DNA of 64,000 bases, taken from positions 3,410,001 through 3,474,000 of the forward strand of contig NZ_CP061008.1 in NCBI RefSeq assembly GCF_014490035.1, written 5' to 3'. Below the pieces are notes generated by a model. It had not been told where the DNA came from and searched no databases. It worked only from the letters and a program-made list of their open reading frames with translations. The position numbers and the translations under genes were made by a program. Below, in pieces: positions 52,547-61,913 of the stretch. Each line of letters opens with the position of its first letter. Within the stretch, counting starts at the first letter, position 1. This DNA is from Achromobacter xylosoxidans (lineage in GTDB: Bacteria > Pseudomonadota > Gammaproteobacteria > Burkholderiales > Burkholderiaceae_B).

Positions 52547-53260
52547 CTACACGGTGCGGGCGGCCCAGAAGGCAGTGCGCACGGCGGGCGAGGCCGCGAT
52601 GCTGGCGGTCACGCGGTCCAGGTCCAGCTCGTCGACCGAGGCCTCGCTCAACGCCGCCTCGATTTCGACTTCGTTCTCGCCGAACTGGTCGATCTTCAGT
52701 TCGGACAGGGGCAGCTGTTCGGTTTCGAGCACTTCTTCCAGCACCGTCATGGCCGCCTGCCGCTGCTCCACGTTCGCGATTACATGTATCACGGTCGTGA
52801 CTTCGGTGGTCTGCGAGTCGACCGGCTGGCGGTTGACGTAGCTGACCACCGGACGCAGCAAGGTGTTCGCCGCCAGCACGAAGGCGGTGGCGGCAACCGC
52901 TTCCAGGATCAACGATGCGCCCGCGCAGGCGCCGATGGCGGCGGAGCCCCACAACGTGGCGGCGGTGTTCAGGCCGCGGATGCTGCCGCCTTCGCGCATG
53001 ATGGCGCCGGCGCCCAGGAAGCCCACGCCCGAGACCACGTAGGAAATGACGCGCGAGCCGCCATCGGCGCCGCCCACTCGGAACGCCAGGTCCACGAAGA
53101 TGGCGGCGCCCACCGCCACCAGCACATTGGTGCGCAGGCCGGCCGTGCGTTGGCGGAACTGGCGCTCAAAGCCGACCACCGAGCCCAGCACGAACGCGGT
53201 CAGCAGGCTGACCAGGGTATTGGCCAGCGTGATGAATTGGATGTTTTCGAAGTTCTTCAT
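52547..53260 (-). CDS. mgtC: MgtC/SapB family membrane protein
   Basis: The protein has 237 residues. The N-terminal 140 residues hold four or five membrane helices with the MgtC signatures [25 protein letters not shown] and [24 protein letters not shown] (split here as GVGFLGAG and GLNTAATLW). The C-terminal cytoplasmic part is an ACT-like domain. MgtC helps growth in low magnesium and acts on the F1Fo ATPase in Salmonella. It is the last of three genes on one transcript, after a 35-residue membrane peptide and an ACT-like protein. Confidence 0.9.
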   Translation of the reverse strand: MKNFENIQFITLANTLVSLLTAFVLGSVVGFERQFRQRTAGLRTNVLVAVGAAIFVDLAFRVGGADGGSRVISYVVSGVGFLGAGAIMREGGSIRGLNTAATLWGSAAIGACAGASLILEAVAATAFVLAANTLLRPVVSYVNRQPVDSQTTEVTTVIHVIANVEQRQAAMTVLEEVLETEQLPLSELKIDQFGENEVEIEAALSEASVDELDLDRVTASIAASPAVRTAFWAARTV

Positions 53261-53305
53261 CTTCTTCTCTCTTCTTCAGCATGTTATGGATGGGCGCGGG
53301 CGGGC

Positions 53306-53413
53306 TCAGGGCAGGCGCCAGACCGACGCCAGGACCAGCAGCAGTCCCGCCAGCCAGATCAGCGCCAGCAGGACGACGCGCGCAATCATCAGGGTTTTGT
53401 ACGGATCTTTCAT
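53306..53413 (-). CDS. 35-residue membrane peptide in the mgtC operon (MgtR-like position)
   Basis: The peptide has a charged start (KDPYKTLMIAR) and one membrane helix (VVLLALIWLAGLLLVLASVW). AGGAGG lies nine bases before the ATG, a very strong site for such a short gene. In Salmonella the mgtCB operon encodes MgtR, a 30-residue single-helix peptide that promotes MgtC degradation; layout, size and the end of the helix (LVLASVWRLP against LVLCLALWQ) are similar, but homology cannot be claimed from so short a sequence. It lies between the ACT-like gene and mgtC. Confidence 0.7.
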   Translation of the reverse strand: MKDPYKTLMIARVVLLALIWLAGLLLVLASVWRLP

Positions 53414-53439
53414 GACAGCCTCCTGGCCGCGAGTTGGCG

Positions 53440-53802
53440 TCAGGCGGGCAGCACGGCAATGGCCGCGCCGGACTCGCATTCCCAGTGCACCCGGCGCACG
53501 TCCGGGCTCTGGCCCAGCCGCAAGGCCACCGCGCCCAACAGATTGCGCAGATGCGGCGGGCAATGCAGCGTGACGACGGTGGATGCGAGCTGGTCCGATT
53601 CGGCGCGCGAAATCCGCACCGCCAGCACGCGCAAGTCCAGGTCGCGCAGTTCGTAGTAGAGCTGCTTGCGCAGCGCGTTGAGCGTGTCGCCCAGGCTCAC
53701 GATGGTGAATTGATAGGTGGTAGGGGCCGTCTTGGACGCGGCCGCCATGGGCGCGGCCGCGCCGCTCCGGTCCAGGAAGGGCAGGAATTGCTTGATACGC
53801 AT
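53440..53802 (-). CDS. Small cytoplasmic protein with ACT/ferredoxin-like pattern, first gene of the mgtC operon
   Basis: The protein has 120 residues from the ATG at 53802, with AAGGAGA upstream. After a disordered start come alternating strands and helices (TYQFTIVSLGDTLNALRKQ, LRVLAVRISRAES, TVVTLHCPPHLRNLLGAVAL, DVRRVHWECESG) in the beta-alpha-beta-beta-alpha-beta order of ACT-like domains. MgtC itself ends in such a domain, so this may be a free regulatory copy. The function is inferred from layout only. It begins the three-gene mgtC transcript. Confidence 0.7.
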   Translation of the reverse strand: MRIKQFLPFLDRSGAAAPMAAASKTAPTTYQFTIVSLGDTLNALRKQLYYELRDLDLRVLAVRISRAESDQLASTVVTLHCPPHLRNLLGAVALRLGQSPDVRRVHWECESGAAIAVLPA

Positions 53803-53949
53803 GATCGTCTCCTTAGCGGGGAGTACGGTGGCAGGTCCACATGCATGCGCCGCCAGGCCGGTGCGCAGGCGCGCGCAACAAGGCGCAACGCATCGCGTCG
53901 GCAAGCAGTAGGGGAGAGGGCTGGCGGTCCCGTGTCGGGTACCGAAGAG

Positions 53950-53994
53950 CCGGGTCCTGGCTGTCAGACAGGACCGGCGCGGACTATTTCCGCG
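53950..53994. repeat. Two adjoining hairpins in the mgtC leader
   Basis: CCGG(G)TCCTG pairs with CAGGACCGG (53950-53977, one bulged G) and, directly next to it, CGCGGA pairs with TCCGCG around CTATT (53978-53994). They lie about 150-190 bases upstream of the first gene of the mgtC operon and would fold in its leader transcript. Confidence 0.5.
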
Positions 53995-54095
53995 GATCCT
54001 GCGTCAAGCGGCGCTTGCAGTCGTGTTCCGACTACATCCGTCGTTGTCCACATTGATCTCTGGTGAGTTGAAGGTGCCCGCAGTATATCGCCGAC

Positions 54096-54188
54096 CTAGG
54101 GTAAACACCAGTAAAAATGCCGCGAAAGAAGGGCGTCCGCGGCATGGCCTGCCTGGGCTTCGTCGGATGCGGGAGAGAACGGATTCAT
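54096..54188 (-). CDS. Possible 30-residue leader peptide upstream of the mgtC operon
   Basis: The frame begins MNPFSPASDEAQ and ends LLSRHFYWCLP. A GGGAAA site lies 15 bases before the ATG, which is distant. The second half of the frame runs through a hairpin with a T-run, the layout of a leader peptide whose translation could decide whether transcription goes on. The evidence is positional only; it may be chance. Confidence 0.3.
   Translation of the reverse strand: MNPFSPASDEAQAGHAADALLSRHFYWCLP
54113..54145 (-). terminator. Intrinsic terminator-like hairpin in the mgtC leader
   Basis: On the minus strand ATGCCGCG pairs with CGCGGCAT around 13 bases and is followed by TTTTAC. It lies about 310 bases before the first gene of the mgtC operon and inside the possible leader peptide. 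Confidence 0.5.
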
Positions 54189-54539
54189 GTAGTATTCAGT
54201 TTCCCGTAAGAAAGAGAGCAAGGCGGGCGCTCTATCCGTTTGCTGCCCCGGCAGCCTGAGCCGTCCGCCATCTATGACTGAAGACCCACCCCCTAGCAGG
54301 GCGCCGCAAGCAAGCCGGCGCCCGATGCCCCATCTTCCCGCCACGGCCCGGGCGCGCAGCCCGCAAGCCGACTCCATGTTCGCCGCCGCGGCCACGCCGC
54401 GCCTGGGCGGTCGCGCTCCGCCGGCCGTCCTTGGGGCCGTTCGCGCCCGCACTGAGCCTCATGCCCGCATCCGCGGCGCATTCCCCTTGATCCTGGCCGG
54501 CGCCGCATGGCGCCCGGTCCCGATTTGCATGGAACCTCG

Positions 54540-56117
54540 ATGATTTTCGATTGGATGTCCGACCCCACCGCCTGGCTGGGCCTGGCGACCCTGGTCGTGC
54601 TTGAAATTGTGCTGGGTATCGACAACCTGGTGTTCATCGCCATCCTGGCCGACAAGCTGCCGCCCGAGCAGCGCAACCGCGCGCGCCTGATCGGCCTGAC
54701 GCTGGCGATGGTGATGCGCCTGGGCCTGTTGGCGAGCATCGCGTGGGTGGTCACGCTGACCGAACCCATGTTCACGCTGCTGGGCGCGGAGATCTCCGGA
54801 CGCGACCTGATCCTGATCCTGGGCGGCCTGTTCCTGCTCTTCAAGGGCACCATGGAGCTGCATGAGCGCGTGGAAGGCAGCGCCGGCCACGAGCAAGGCC
54901 AGAAGCCGCAGCATGCCGTGTTCTGGCAGGTGATCCTGCAGATCGTGGTGCTGGATGCGGTGTTCTCGCTGGACTCGGTGATTACCGCCGTGGGCATGGT
55001 GCAGGACCTCAGCATCATGATGATCGCGGTGATCGTGGCCATGGCCGTGATGATGCTGGCCAGCCGCCCGCTGATGGCTTTCGTGGGCCGCCACCCGACG
55101 GTGGTGATCCTGTGCCTGGGCCTGCTGCTGATGATCGGCTTCAGCCTGGTGGCGGAAGGCCTGGGCTTCCACGTGCCCAAGGGTTATCTGTACGCCGCGA
55201 TCGGCTTCTCGATCCTGATCGAGCTGTTCAATCAGCTGGCGCGCCGCAACCGCGTCAAAGGCACGCACGCCCTGGGCCGCCGCCAGCGCACCGCGCAGGC
55301 CGTGCTGCGCCTGCTGCGCGCCGGCCGTGCGGGACAGGCCGCCGGCCAGGCCGACGAGGTGGCCGCGCTGGTCGACGGCGCGGACGGCGAACCGGCCTTC
55401 GCGCCCGAGGAAAGCACCATGATCGAACGCGTGCTGTCGATCGGCGGGCGGGACGTGCGTTCCATCATGGTGGCGCGCGGCGACATGGTCTGGCTGGACG
55501 TGGCCGATACGCCGGAGATCATCGTGCGCAAGTTCGGCAGCGGCCACTCGCGCCTGCCGCTTTGCGCGGGCGATCCGTCCAATGTGTTGGGCGTGCTGCA
55601 CTTCAAGGACGTATTGCCGCTGTTGCAGAACCCTGGCCCGATCGATCTGGTGGAGCTGGCGCGCGAACCGCGCTATGTGATGGAAACCATGCCGGTGCTC
55701 AAGGTGCTGGATGAGCTGCGCGGTTCGCGCGAGCACATGCTGATCGTGGTCGACGAGCACGGCGTGTGCGAAGGCCTGATCACGCCCATGGACGTGCTGA
55801 CCGCCGTCGCGGGCGACCTGCCCGAGCATCAGGAAGACCAGCCCGAAGCCTTGCAGCTGGCGGACGGAACCTGGCTGCTGGAAGGCCGCCTGGCCGTTGC
55901 GGAAGCCGCGCGCCTGCTGGACGCGCCGGACCTGGCCGAGGAGTACCCGGATGCCACGCTGGCGGGCTGCCTGCTGCGCGCCGGCGGCCGGATCCCCGAA
56001 GCAGGGGACGCGATCGAGTGGCGCGATTGGCGCTTCGAGGTCACCCGCCGCGACGGCCTGCGCATCGATCAGGTGCGCGCCAGCCTGATGCGGCAGGAGG
56101 CGCCGCAGGCCGGCTGA
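54540..56117 (+). CDS. TerC-type membrane protein with CBS pair and CorC domain (YoaE/YegH-like)
   Basis: The protein has 525 residues from the ATG at 54540. Residues 1-245 are a TerC domain with about seven helices and the acidic membrane motifs [15 protein letters not shown] and [15 protein letters not shown], which may bind metal. Then come two CBS domains ([40 protein letters not shown]) and a CorC/HlyC transporter-associated domain at the end. Members are linked to metal-ion (Mn, Mg, Te) export or loading of exported metalloproteins. It is divergent from the mgtC operon. A strong terminator follows. Confidence 0.88.
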   Translation: MIFDWMSDPTAWLGLATLVVLEIVLGIDNLVFIAILADKLPPEQRNRARLIGLTLAMVMRLGLLASIAWVVTLTEPMFTLLGAEISGRDLILILGGLFLLFKGTMELHERVEGSAGHEQGQKPQHAVFWQVILQIVVLDAVFSLDSVITAVGMVQDLSIMMIAVIVAMAVMMLASRPLMAFVGRHPTVVILCLGLLLMIGFSLVAEGLGFHVPKGYLYAAIGFSILIELFNQLARRNRVKGTHALGRRQRTAQAVLRLLRAGRAGQAAGQADEVAALVDGADGEPAFAPEESTMIERVLSIGGRDVRSIMVARGDMVWLDVADTPEIIVRKFGSGHSRLPLCAGDPSNVLGVLHFKDVLPLLQNPGPIDLVELAREPRYVMETMPVLKVLDELRGSREHMLIVVDEHGVCEGLITPMDVLTAVAGDLPEHQEDQPEALQLADGTWLLEGRLAVAEAARLLDAPDLAEEYPDATLAGCLLRAGGRIPEAGDAIEWRDWRFEVTRRDGLRIDQVRASLMRQEAPQAG

Positions 56118-56146
56118 TGTTGCAAGGCCGGCGCCAGCGCCACGGC

Positions 56147-56176
56147 GGGGATGCCTGAGGGCATCCCCGTTTTTTT
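56147..56176 (+). terminator. Intrinsic terminator of the TerC-type gene
   Basis: GGGGATGCC pairs with GGCATCCCC around TGAG, and GTTTTTTT follows. It is the clearest intrinsic terminator in the window. Confidence 0.92.
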
Positions 56177-56285
56177 GTCTGCGCAATAACCTTTCTTCAT
56201 CCTGAACGCAATGGGTTACGGCCTATGGCGAGTATTGGTGAAAGTAAAACTCTGTGCGAAGATTGCGACAGATTTCACGACTTTG

Positions 56286-56310
56286 GATCTCGGCACGGCT
56301 TGCCGAGATC
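56286..56310 (+). repeat. 10-bp hairpin upstream of the outer-membrane protein gene
   Basis: GATCTCGGCA pairs with TGCCGAGATC around CGGCT. It lies 57 bases before the start at 56367, in an A/T-rich stretch that probably carries the promoter. It could be a leader hairpin or an operator. No T-run follows. Confidence 0.5.
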
Positions 56311-56366
56311 AGCATTTCCGCACGGCGCGTCTTTGCATTTTGTTATCTCTCTCCGGGGTACATCGC

Positions 56367-57194
56367 ATGGGCAGTACGCAGTCTGCATTCAAGGAAATAG
56401 GTAGAAGAGGAATCGCGGCGTGGCTGATGATGGCTGCGCCGCTGTGCTTTGCGCAGCTTGCCCACGCCCAGTCCCAGTCGGCGGATGACGCCAACAAAAG
56501 CAACAACCCGCTGAACCTGGCGGCGTCGTTGAATTTCCAGAATTACTACACGCCGAAGTTGTTCGGCAGCAACGCTCACACCAACGACTTCCTGATCAGG
56601 CCGACCATTCCTGTCGCGCCCGGCGAGTTGGTCGGCGTGCCGCAGATATTCCGCATCACGGCCCCCGTCAGTACGCGCCCGCAGGCCGACGGCAGCTACA
56701 AGACTGGCCTGGGCGACATCAATGTGTTCGACATTTTCCTGTTGCAGCAGGGCGCGGTGGATCTGGGCGTGGGACCGATGCTGACCATGCCCAGCGCGAC
56801 CGGCAGCGAGCTGGGCGCGGGCAAATGGTCCGCCGGACTGGCCGGCGTGGCGGTGCACTCCAGCAAGGAAGGGCTGCTGGGCGCGCTGGTGCAATGGCAG
56901 CATTCATTCGCCGGCCAGGCCGCGCGCGACACCGTGCATACCGCCACCTTCCAGCCGTTCTTGATACGCAACCTGCCGCAAGGCTGGTACCTGAGGTCCA
57001 CCGCAACCTGGACCTTCGATCTGCAGAAGAACGACTACTACATTCCCTTGGGGCTGGGCGCGGGCAAGGCCTGGCGTGTCGGGAAGAACATCTTCAACGC
57101 GTTCGCGGAGCCGCAATGGACGGTTGCGCACAAGGGAGAGGGCCTGCCCCAATTCACGTTGTTCGCCGGTTTGAACATCACCTTCGGGAATTGA
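56367..57194 (+). CDS. Outer-membrane beta-barrel protein (transporter-like), unknown substrate
   Basis: The protein has 275 residues from the ATG at 56367. A long signal peptide (IAAWLMMAAPLCFAQLAHAQ) is followed by alternating strands with aromatic girdles (SLNFQNYYTPKLFG, WYLRSTATWTFDL, YYIPLGLGAGKAWRVG) ending in the strand FTLFAGLNITFGN, which closes with a polar Asn instead of the usual terminal Phe. It resembles small outer-membrane channel or neuromedin-U-type proteins of proteobacteria. The next gene, 36 bases downstream, encodes another barrel. Confidence 0.75.
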   Translation: MGSTQSAFKEIGRRGIAAWLMMAAPLCFAQLAHAQSQSADDANKSNNPLNLAASLNFQNYYTPKLFGSNAHTNDFLIRPTIPVAPGELVGVPQIFRITAPVSTRPQADGSYKTGLGDINVFDIFLLQQGAVDLGVGPMLTMPSATGSELGAGKWSAGLAGVAVHSSKEGLLGALVQWQHSFAGQAARDTVHTATFQPFLIRNLPQGWYLRSTATWTFDLQKNDYYIPLGLGAGKAWRVGKNIFNAFAEPQWTVAHKGEGLPQFTLFAGLNITFGN

Positions 57195-57230
57195 TCCCGT
57201 CAGCGTTTTCCGATCTTGCGGAGGGTAGGC

Positions 57231-58196
57231 ATGCAGAGCGCGATTGCGGCAGTTGCTGGGTGCTTGGCGGTGCTGGCCGGACTGGTCCTGCCGTCGTCCG
57301 CCTGGGCCACCGAAGGGGCGCTGGGACGCCAGATCACCGGCACCAACGTGCAGCCCAATGCCGGCATCGTTTCTCCCGAGCCCATCTGGGCCGTCAACCT
57401 GTCGCAGATCTACCTGGACGGCAGCGTGGGCGGCAGCCGCGAAGTGCCGGTAGGGGGCCGCACTTCGCTGGGCCTGGACGCGAAAGTCGCGTTCACCCTG
57501 GCCACCGTGCTCAAGACCTGGGACACCGGCCCCGGCCGCTGGAACTTCGCTTCCAGCTTCACCTTGCCCTATGTCTGGAACAAGGTGAATTCCACGGTCA
57601 CGGGGCCGGGCGGGCGCAACGTGGAGCAGAGCGACACTGCCTCGAACCTGTTCGACCTGTATTTCTCGCCCATCATCGCGGGCTATCACTTTTCCGAAAC
57701 CTCCCATATGGCGCTCAGCCTGAACATCTGGGCGCCCACCGGCAAGTACAACGCCAACGACATGGCCAACCCCAGCCTGAACAACTGGACCTTCATTCCC
57801 CAGGTGGCCTACACCAAGATATTTCCGGAATCCGGCTTTCAACTGGACACCGTGGCCGGCGTCCAGTTCTACACCCGCAACAACGCCACGGACTATCGCA
57901 ACGCGCCGCTGTTCAGCATGGACGTGATGGGCCGCAAGATCTTCAGCAATGGGGTGAGCGCGGGCCTGATCCTGGGCACCATCCAGCAACTGGGCAGCGA
58001 TTCGGGGCCGACCGCCGACCGGCTCAACGGCTTCAAGGGGCGCGACTGGGCGCTGGGCCCGATCGTGACCTATGACACGAAGCTGGCGGACAAGCGCTCC
58101 CTGTCCCTGAGCCTGCGCTGGGTACCCACGGTCAGCAGCACGAAGCGTCTGGACAGCAACGACACGGTCATGGCGACCGCGACGCTGGTGTTCTGA
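57231..58196 (+). CDS. Outer-membrane barrel protein of the phenol MetA degradation (PF13557) type
   Basis: The protein has 321 residues from the ATG at 57231 with GGAGGG before it. The signal peptide (AGCLAVLAGLVLPSSAWA) precedes a barrel of antiparallel strands (SSFTLPYVWNKVNSTVTG, SNLFDLYFSPIIAGYHFSE, SLSLSLRWVPTVSSTKRLD) with the typical end TATLVF (terminal Phe). The PF13557 family is found near degradation pathways for aromatic compounds and is thought to help uptake through the outer membrane. No catabolic gene is in view. It may be co-transcribed with the preceding barrel gene. Confidence 0.78.
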   Translation: MQSAIAAVAGCLAVLAGLVLPSSAWATEGALGRQITGTNVQPNAGIVSPEPIWAVNLSQIYLDGSVGGSREVPVGGRTSLGLDAKVAFTLATVLKTWDTGPGRWNFASSFTLPYVWNKVNSTVTGPGGRNVEQSDTASNLFDLYFSPIIAGYHFSETSHMALSLNIWAPTGKYNANDMANPSLNNWTFIPQVAYTKIFPESGFQLDTVAGVQFYTRNNATDYRNAPLFSMDVMGRKIFSNGVSAGLILGTIQQLGSDSGPTADRLNGFKGRDWALGPIVTYDTKLADKRSLSLSLRWVPTVSSTKRLDSNDTVMATATLVF

Positions 58197-58276
58197 ACGT
58201 CAGCACGATTTCAAGGGGCTGCCAGCCCCGGGCGCGGCACGGCCGCACCTGAACCATCAGCTTTGGGGTGATAGCA

Positions 58277-59440
58277 ATGGCAAACCAGACAAAGGGAAAG
58301 ACACGCTACGCCAGCGCATTGCTGCTGGCCGGCGTGGTGCTGGGCGCGGGCGCCAGCACGGCCTACGTGGTCATGGGCAAGAACGGGCCGCCCGAAGCGG
58401 TGAAGGTGGTGCTGGGCGACGGCAAGAGCGGCCCGGCGGGCATGGCCTGGGTGCCGGGACGCGAGTTCCTGATGGGCAGCAGCCACAAACTGGCCCAGCC
58501 CAATGAAATGCCGGCGCACAAGGTATCCGTCAGCGGCTTCTGGATGGACGTGAACGACGTGACCAACGCGCAGTTCCGCCGTTTCGTCGAGGCCACCGGC
58601 TACGTCACGACGGCCGAGCAAAAGCCTCGATGGGACGACTTGAAGGTGCAGCTGCCGCCCGGCACGCCGCGTCCGGACGACAGCCTGCTGGTGCCCGGCG
58701 CCATGGTGTTCGTCGGCACCGAGAGCGAGGTGTCCCTGCGCGACTATTCGCGCTGGTGGCGCTATGTGCCCGGCGCGAACTGGCGTCATCCGCAAGGCCC
58801 GGGCAGTTCCATCGCCGGCAAGGACGACCACCCCGTGGTGCAGGTGTCGTACCAGGACGCCACGGCCTATGCCAAATGGGCAGGCAAGCGCCTGCCGACG
58901 GAATCCGAATGGGAAATGGCCGCGCGCGGCGGGCTGGAACAGGCGACCTATGCCTGGGGCGAGGAGTTGCTGCCTCAGGGTAAGCCCATGGCCAATATCT
59001 GGGACACGCAGCAACAGCAGCCGTTTCCGGTGGTGAAGGACGAAAAGGTGCAGGTCGGCACCATGCCGGTGGGCAGCTTCTCGCCCAATGGCTATGGGCT
59101 GTACGACATGGCCGGCAACGTCTGGCAATGGACCGCCGACTGGTACCGCGCCGACGCCTTCAAGATCCAGGCGCAGTACCGCCAGCCGCCCGCGGATCCC
59201 GCGGGGCCGGCCGACAGCTACGACCCCGACGACGGCATCGTTCCGCCCGCCGCGCCCAAACGCGTGACGCGAGGCGGCTCGTTCCTGTGCAGCGACACCT
59301 ATTGCATCAGCTACCGCACCAGCGCCCGGCGCGGCACGGACCCCATGAACGGCATGTCGCACCTGGGTTTCCGCACCGTCATGACGCCCGAACAATGGAA
59401 ACTGGCCCAGACCGCCAGGAACGGCGTCGCCAGCCGCTAG
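58277..59440 (+). CDS. Membrane-anchored formylglycine-generating-enzyme-like (SUMF1) protein
   Basis: The protein has 387 residues from the ATG at 58277, with GGGGTGA before it. An N-terminal anchor (ASALLLAGVVLGAGASTAYV) puts the FGE domain (about 50-385) in the periplasm. Recognised parts are MAWVPGREFLMGS, WMDVNDVTNAQFRRFVE, RLPTESEWEMAARGG, YDMAGNVWQWTADWY and RGGSFLCSDTYC, with Cys338 and Cys343 at the positions of the copper-binding active-site pair of true FGE. It could therefore oxidise a sulphatase Cys to formylglycine, yet no sulphatase gene is in the window. The moxR gene follows 31 bases downstream. Confidence 0.87.
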   Translation: MANQTKGKTRYASALLLAGVVLGAGASTAYVVMGKNGPPEAVKVVLGDGKSGPAGMAWVPGREFLMGSSHKLAQPNEMPAHKVSVSGFWMDVNDVTNAQFRRFVEATGYVTTAEQKPRWDDLKVQLPPGTPRPDDSLLVPGAMVFVGTESEVSLRDYSRWWRYVPGANWRHPQGPGSSIAGKDDHPVVQVSYQDATAYAKWAGKRLPTESEWEMAARGGLEQATYAWGEELLPQGKPMANIWDTQQQQPFPVVKDEKVQVGTMPVGSFSPNGYGLYDMAGNVWQWTADWYRADAFKIQAQYRQPPADPAGPADSYDPDDGIVPPAAPKRVTRGGSFLCSDTYCISYRTSARRGTDPMNGMSHLGFRTVMTPEQWKLAQTARNGVASR

Positions 59441-59471
59441 CCGGCAAACCATCGATCACGCAGGAGAGGGT

Positions 59472-60449
<978 letters not shown>

Positions 60450-60456
60450 GTGCGCC

Positions 60457-61416
60457 ATGCCGTCCGCCGCTCCTTCCCCGGAAGTCCAGGTCCGCATCAC
60501 GGACCTGATGGCGCTGGAACCCGCCGCGCGCGGCCTGGGGTTCTTCAGCCGCCAGCCGGTGCGCAGCATCCTGGCCGGCCAGCATGGCTCGCGCCTGCGC
60601 GGGCGCGGCCTGGACTTCGAGGAGTTGCGCCGTTACCTGCCCGGCGACGATCTGCGCCAGCTGGACTGGCGCGCCTCGCAGCGGCTGGGCAAGCCCTATG
60701 TGCGCACCTACAGCGAGGAACGCGACCGGCCGGCGCTGGTGGTGGTGGACCAGCGCATGGGCATGTATTTCGGCTCGGTGCGCAGCTTCAAGTCGGTGGT
60801 GGCCGCGCGCGTCGCGGCGCTGTCCGCCTGGATGGCATATCTGGCGGGAGACCGCGTGGGCGGCTTGGTGTTCAGCGATGCGGGCATCGACAGCGTGCGC
60901 CCGCTGCGCAGCCGCGAACGCATCCAGGCGCTGTTCGCGGCCATTGCGCGGCGCAGCCAGTCCATGGGCGCGGACCAGCCCGACGTGGACGCATCCGGAC
61001 GGCTGAACGAAGCGCTGCAAGGGGCGCTGGCGCACGCGCCGCATGATTGCCTGGTCTGCCTGATCAGCGACTTTGCCGGCGCCGACAGCGCTACCTTGCG
61101 CCTGCTGCGCACGCTGGCCGCGCACAATGACGTGGTCGCAACGCTGGTGTACGACCCGCTGGCGTTGCGCATTCCCTTGAGCGGCCGGCTGGTGGTGACG
61201 CAGGGCGAGCTGCAGGTCGAGGTCGCGGCGGATCGCAAGCACGTGCGCGAGCCGTTGTCGGCGTTCTTTTCCGGGCGCCTGCAGGACGTGGCCGAGTTGC
61301 TGCGCCGCAGCCGCGTGCCGCTGCTGTCCATCGACACGGCGGCCGACACCGTGGCGCAGTTGCGCCGCGAACTCGGCCGCGAGGCCAGTGTTGCGCAAAC
61401 CCGGGGCCGGGCATGA
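60457..61416 (+). CDS. DUF58 domain protein (BatA/MoxR-operon type)
   Basis: The protein has 319 residues. The DUF58 hallmark is LDFEELRRYLPGDDLRQLDW with RTYSEERDRPALVVVD next to it; the fold is a degenerate von Willebrand A domain. No membrane segment is clear. Together with MoxR it is thought to help assemble periplasmic or membrane complexes; the direct role is unknown. It follows moxR by seven bases and its stop overlaps the next start (ATGA). Confidence 0.9.
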   Translation: MPSAAPSPEVQVRITDLMALEPAARGLGFFSRQPVRSILAGQHGSRLRGRGLDFEELRRYLPGDDLRQLDWRASQRLGKPYVRTYSEERDRPALVVVDQRMGMYFGSVRSFKSVVAARVAALSAWMAYLAGDRVGGLVFSDAGIDSVRPLRSRERIQALFAAIARRSQSMGADQPDVDASGRLNEALQGALAHAPHDCLVCLISDFAGADSATLRLLRTLAAHNDVVATLVYDPLALRIPLSGRLVVTQGELQVEVAADRKHVREPLSAFFSGRLQDVAELLRRSRVPLLSIDTAADTVAQLRRELGREASVAQTRGRA

Positions 61417-61913
61417 ACGCCGACGCCGCTCCGTCCATCGAACAGCTGCGGCAGCTGCCGCTGCCCGAGCCAGTCAGCTACTGGCCGCAGACCTGGGGCT
61501 GGCTGGTCCTGCTGGCCGTGGCGCTGGCGCTGGCCGCATGGGCCGCGTGGCGGATGGCGCGCCGCCACCGGCGCAATGGCTATCGCCGCGCGGGCCTGCG
61601 CATGCTGGAAGCGCTGCGGCGCGAAACGCAGGCGGATCCGCTGGCCGCGCGGGCCTTGCCGGACCTGCTCAAACGCGTCGGCCTGTCGTCGGTGGCGGCC
61701 GCCGACCGCAACCGGGTGGGCGCGCTGCAAGGCGCGGAATGGGTCGCTTTCATGGATGGCGGCGCAGCCGTGTTTCCGCCCGACGCGGCCGTGCTGCTGA
61801 GGGCGCTTGCCTATGCGCCGCCCGAAGCCTTGCGGGCCATCGACCCCGCGCGCGCGCGGACCTTGTTCGCCGCCAGCCGGCAATGGATGGAGCGTCATCA
61901 TGTGGCGGCTTGA
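61413..61913 (+). CDS. DUF4381 membrane protein
   Basis: The protein has 166 residues. A short polar start (IEQLRQLPLPEPVSYWPQTW) is followed by one membrane helix (GWLVLLAVALALAAWAAWRM) and a cytoplasmic helical tail. This is the DUF4381 layout found between DUF58 and vWA genes in Bat-type operons. Its function is unknown. The start overlaps the DUF58 stop and the end overlaps the next gene by 14 bases, so the cluster is tightly coupled. Confidence 0.88.
   Translation: MNADAAPSIEQLRQLPLPEPVSYWPQTWGWLVLLAVALALAAWAAWRMARRHRRNGYRRAGLRMLEALRRETQADPLAARALPDLLKRVGLSSVAAADRNRVGALQGAEWVAFMDGGAAVFPPDAAVLLRALAYAPPEALRAIDPARARTLFAASRQWMERHHVAA

Larger units (their letters stand above)
53803..54539. 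other. 737-base space between mgtC operon and TerC-type gene
   Basis: This is the longest non-coding stretch. It holds tandem hairpins (53950-53994), a possible 30-codon leader gene on the minus strand (54096-54188) that contains a terminator-like hairpin (54113-54145), and an A/T-rich patch near 54081-54120. A large GC-rich part (54290-54530) shows nothing recognisable. No -24/-12 element is present. The structures suggest control of the mgtC operon by transcript folding. Confidence 0.5.

Noticed and set aside
53880..54000. A yybP-ykoY manganese riboswitch near the TerC-type gene, since TerC and MgtC genes often carry one; GGGGAG occurs at 53912.
   Set aside because: The core motif GGGGAGTAGC with its partner loops is not present on either strand; only GGGGAGAGGG is found and the folding order does not fit.
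54519..54535. GGTCCCGATTTGC before the TerC-type gene as a sigma-54 promoter.
   Set aside because: The GG to GC distance is nine, not ten, and the -24 element is poor.
56291..56305. CGGCACGGCTTGCC before the outer-membrane barrel gene as a sigma-54 promoter.
   Set aside because: The two halves are separated by two bases, not four; the similarity comes from a 10-bp hairpin.
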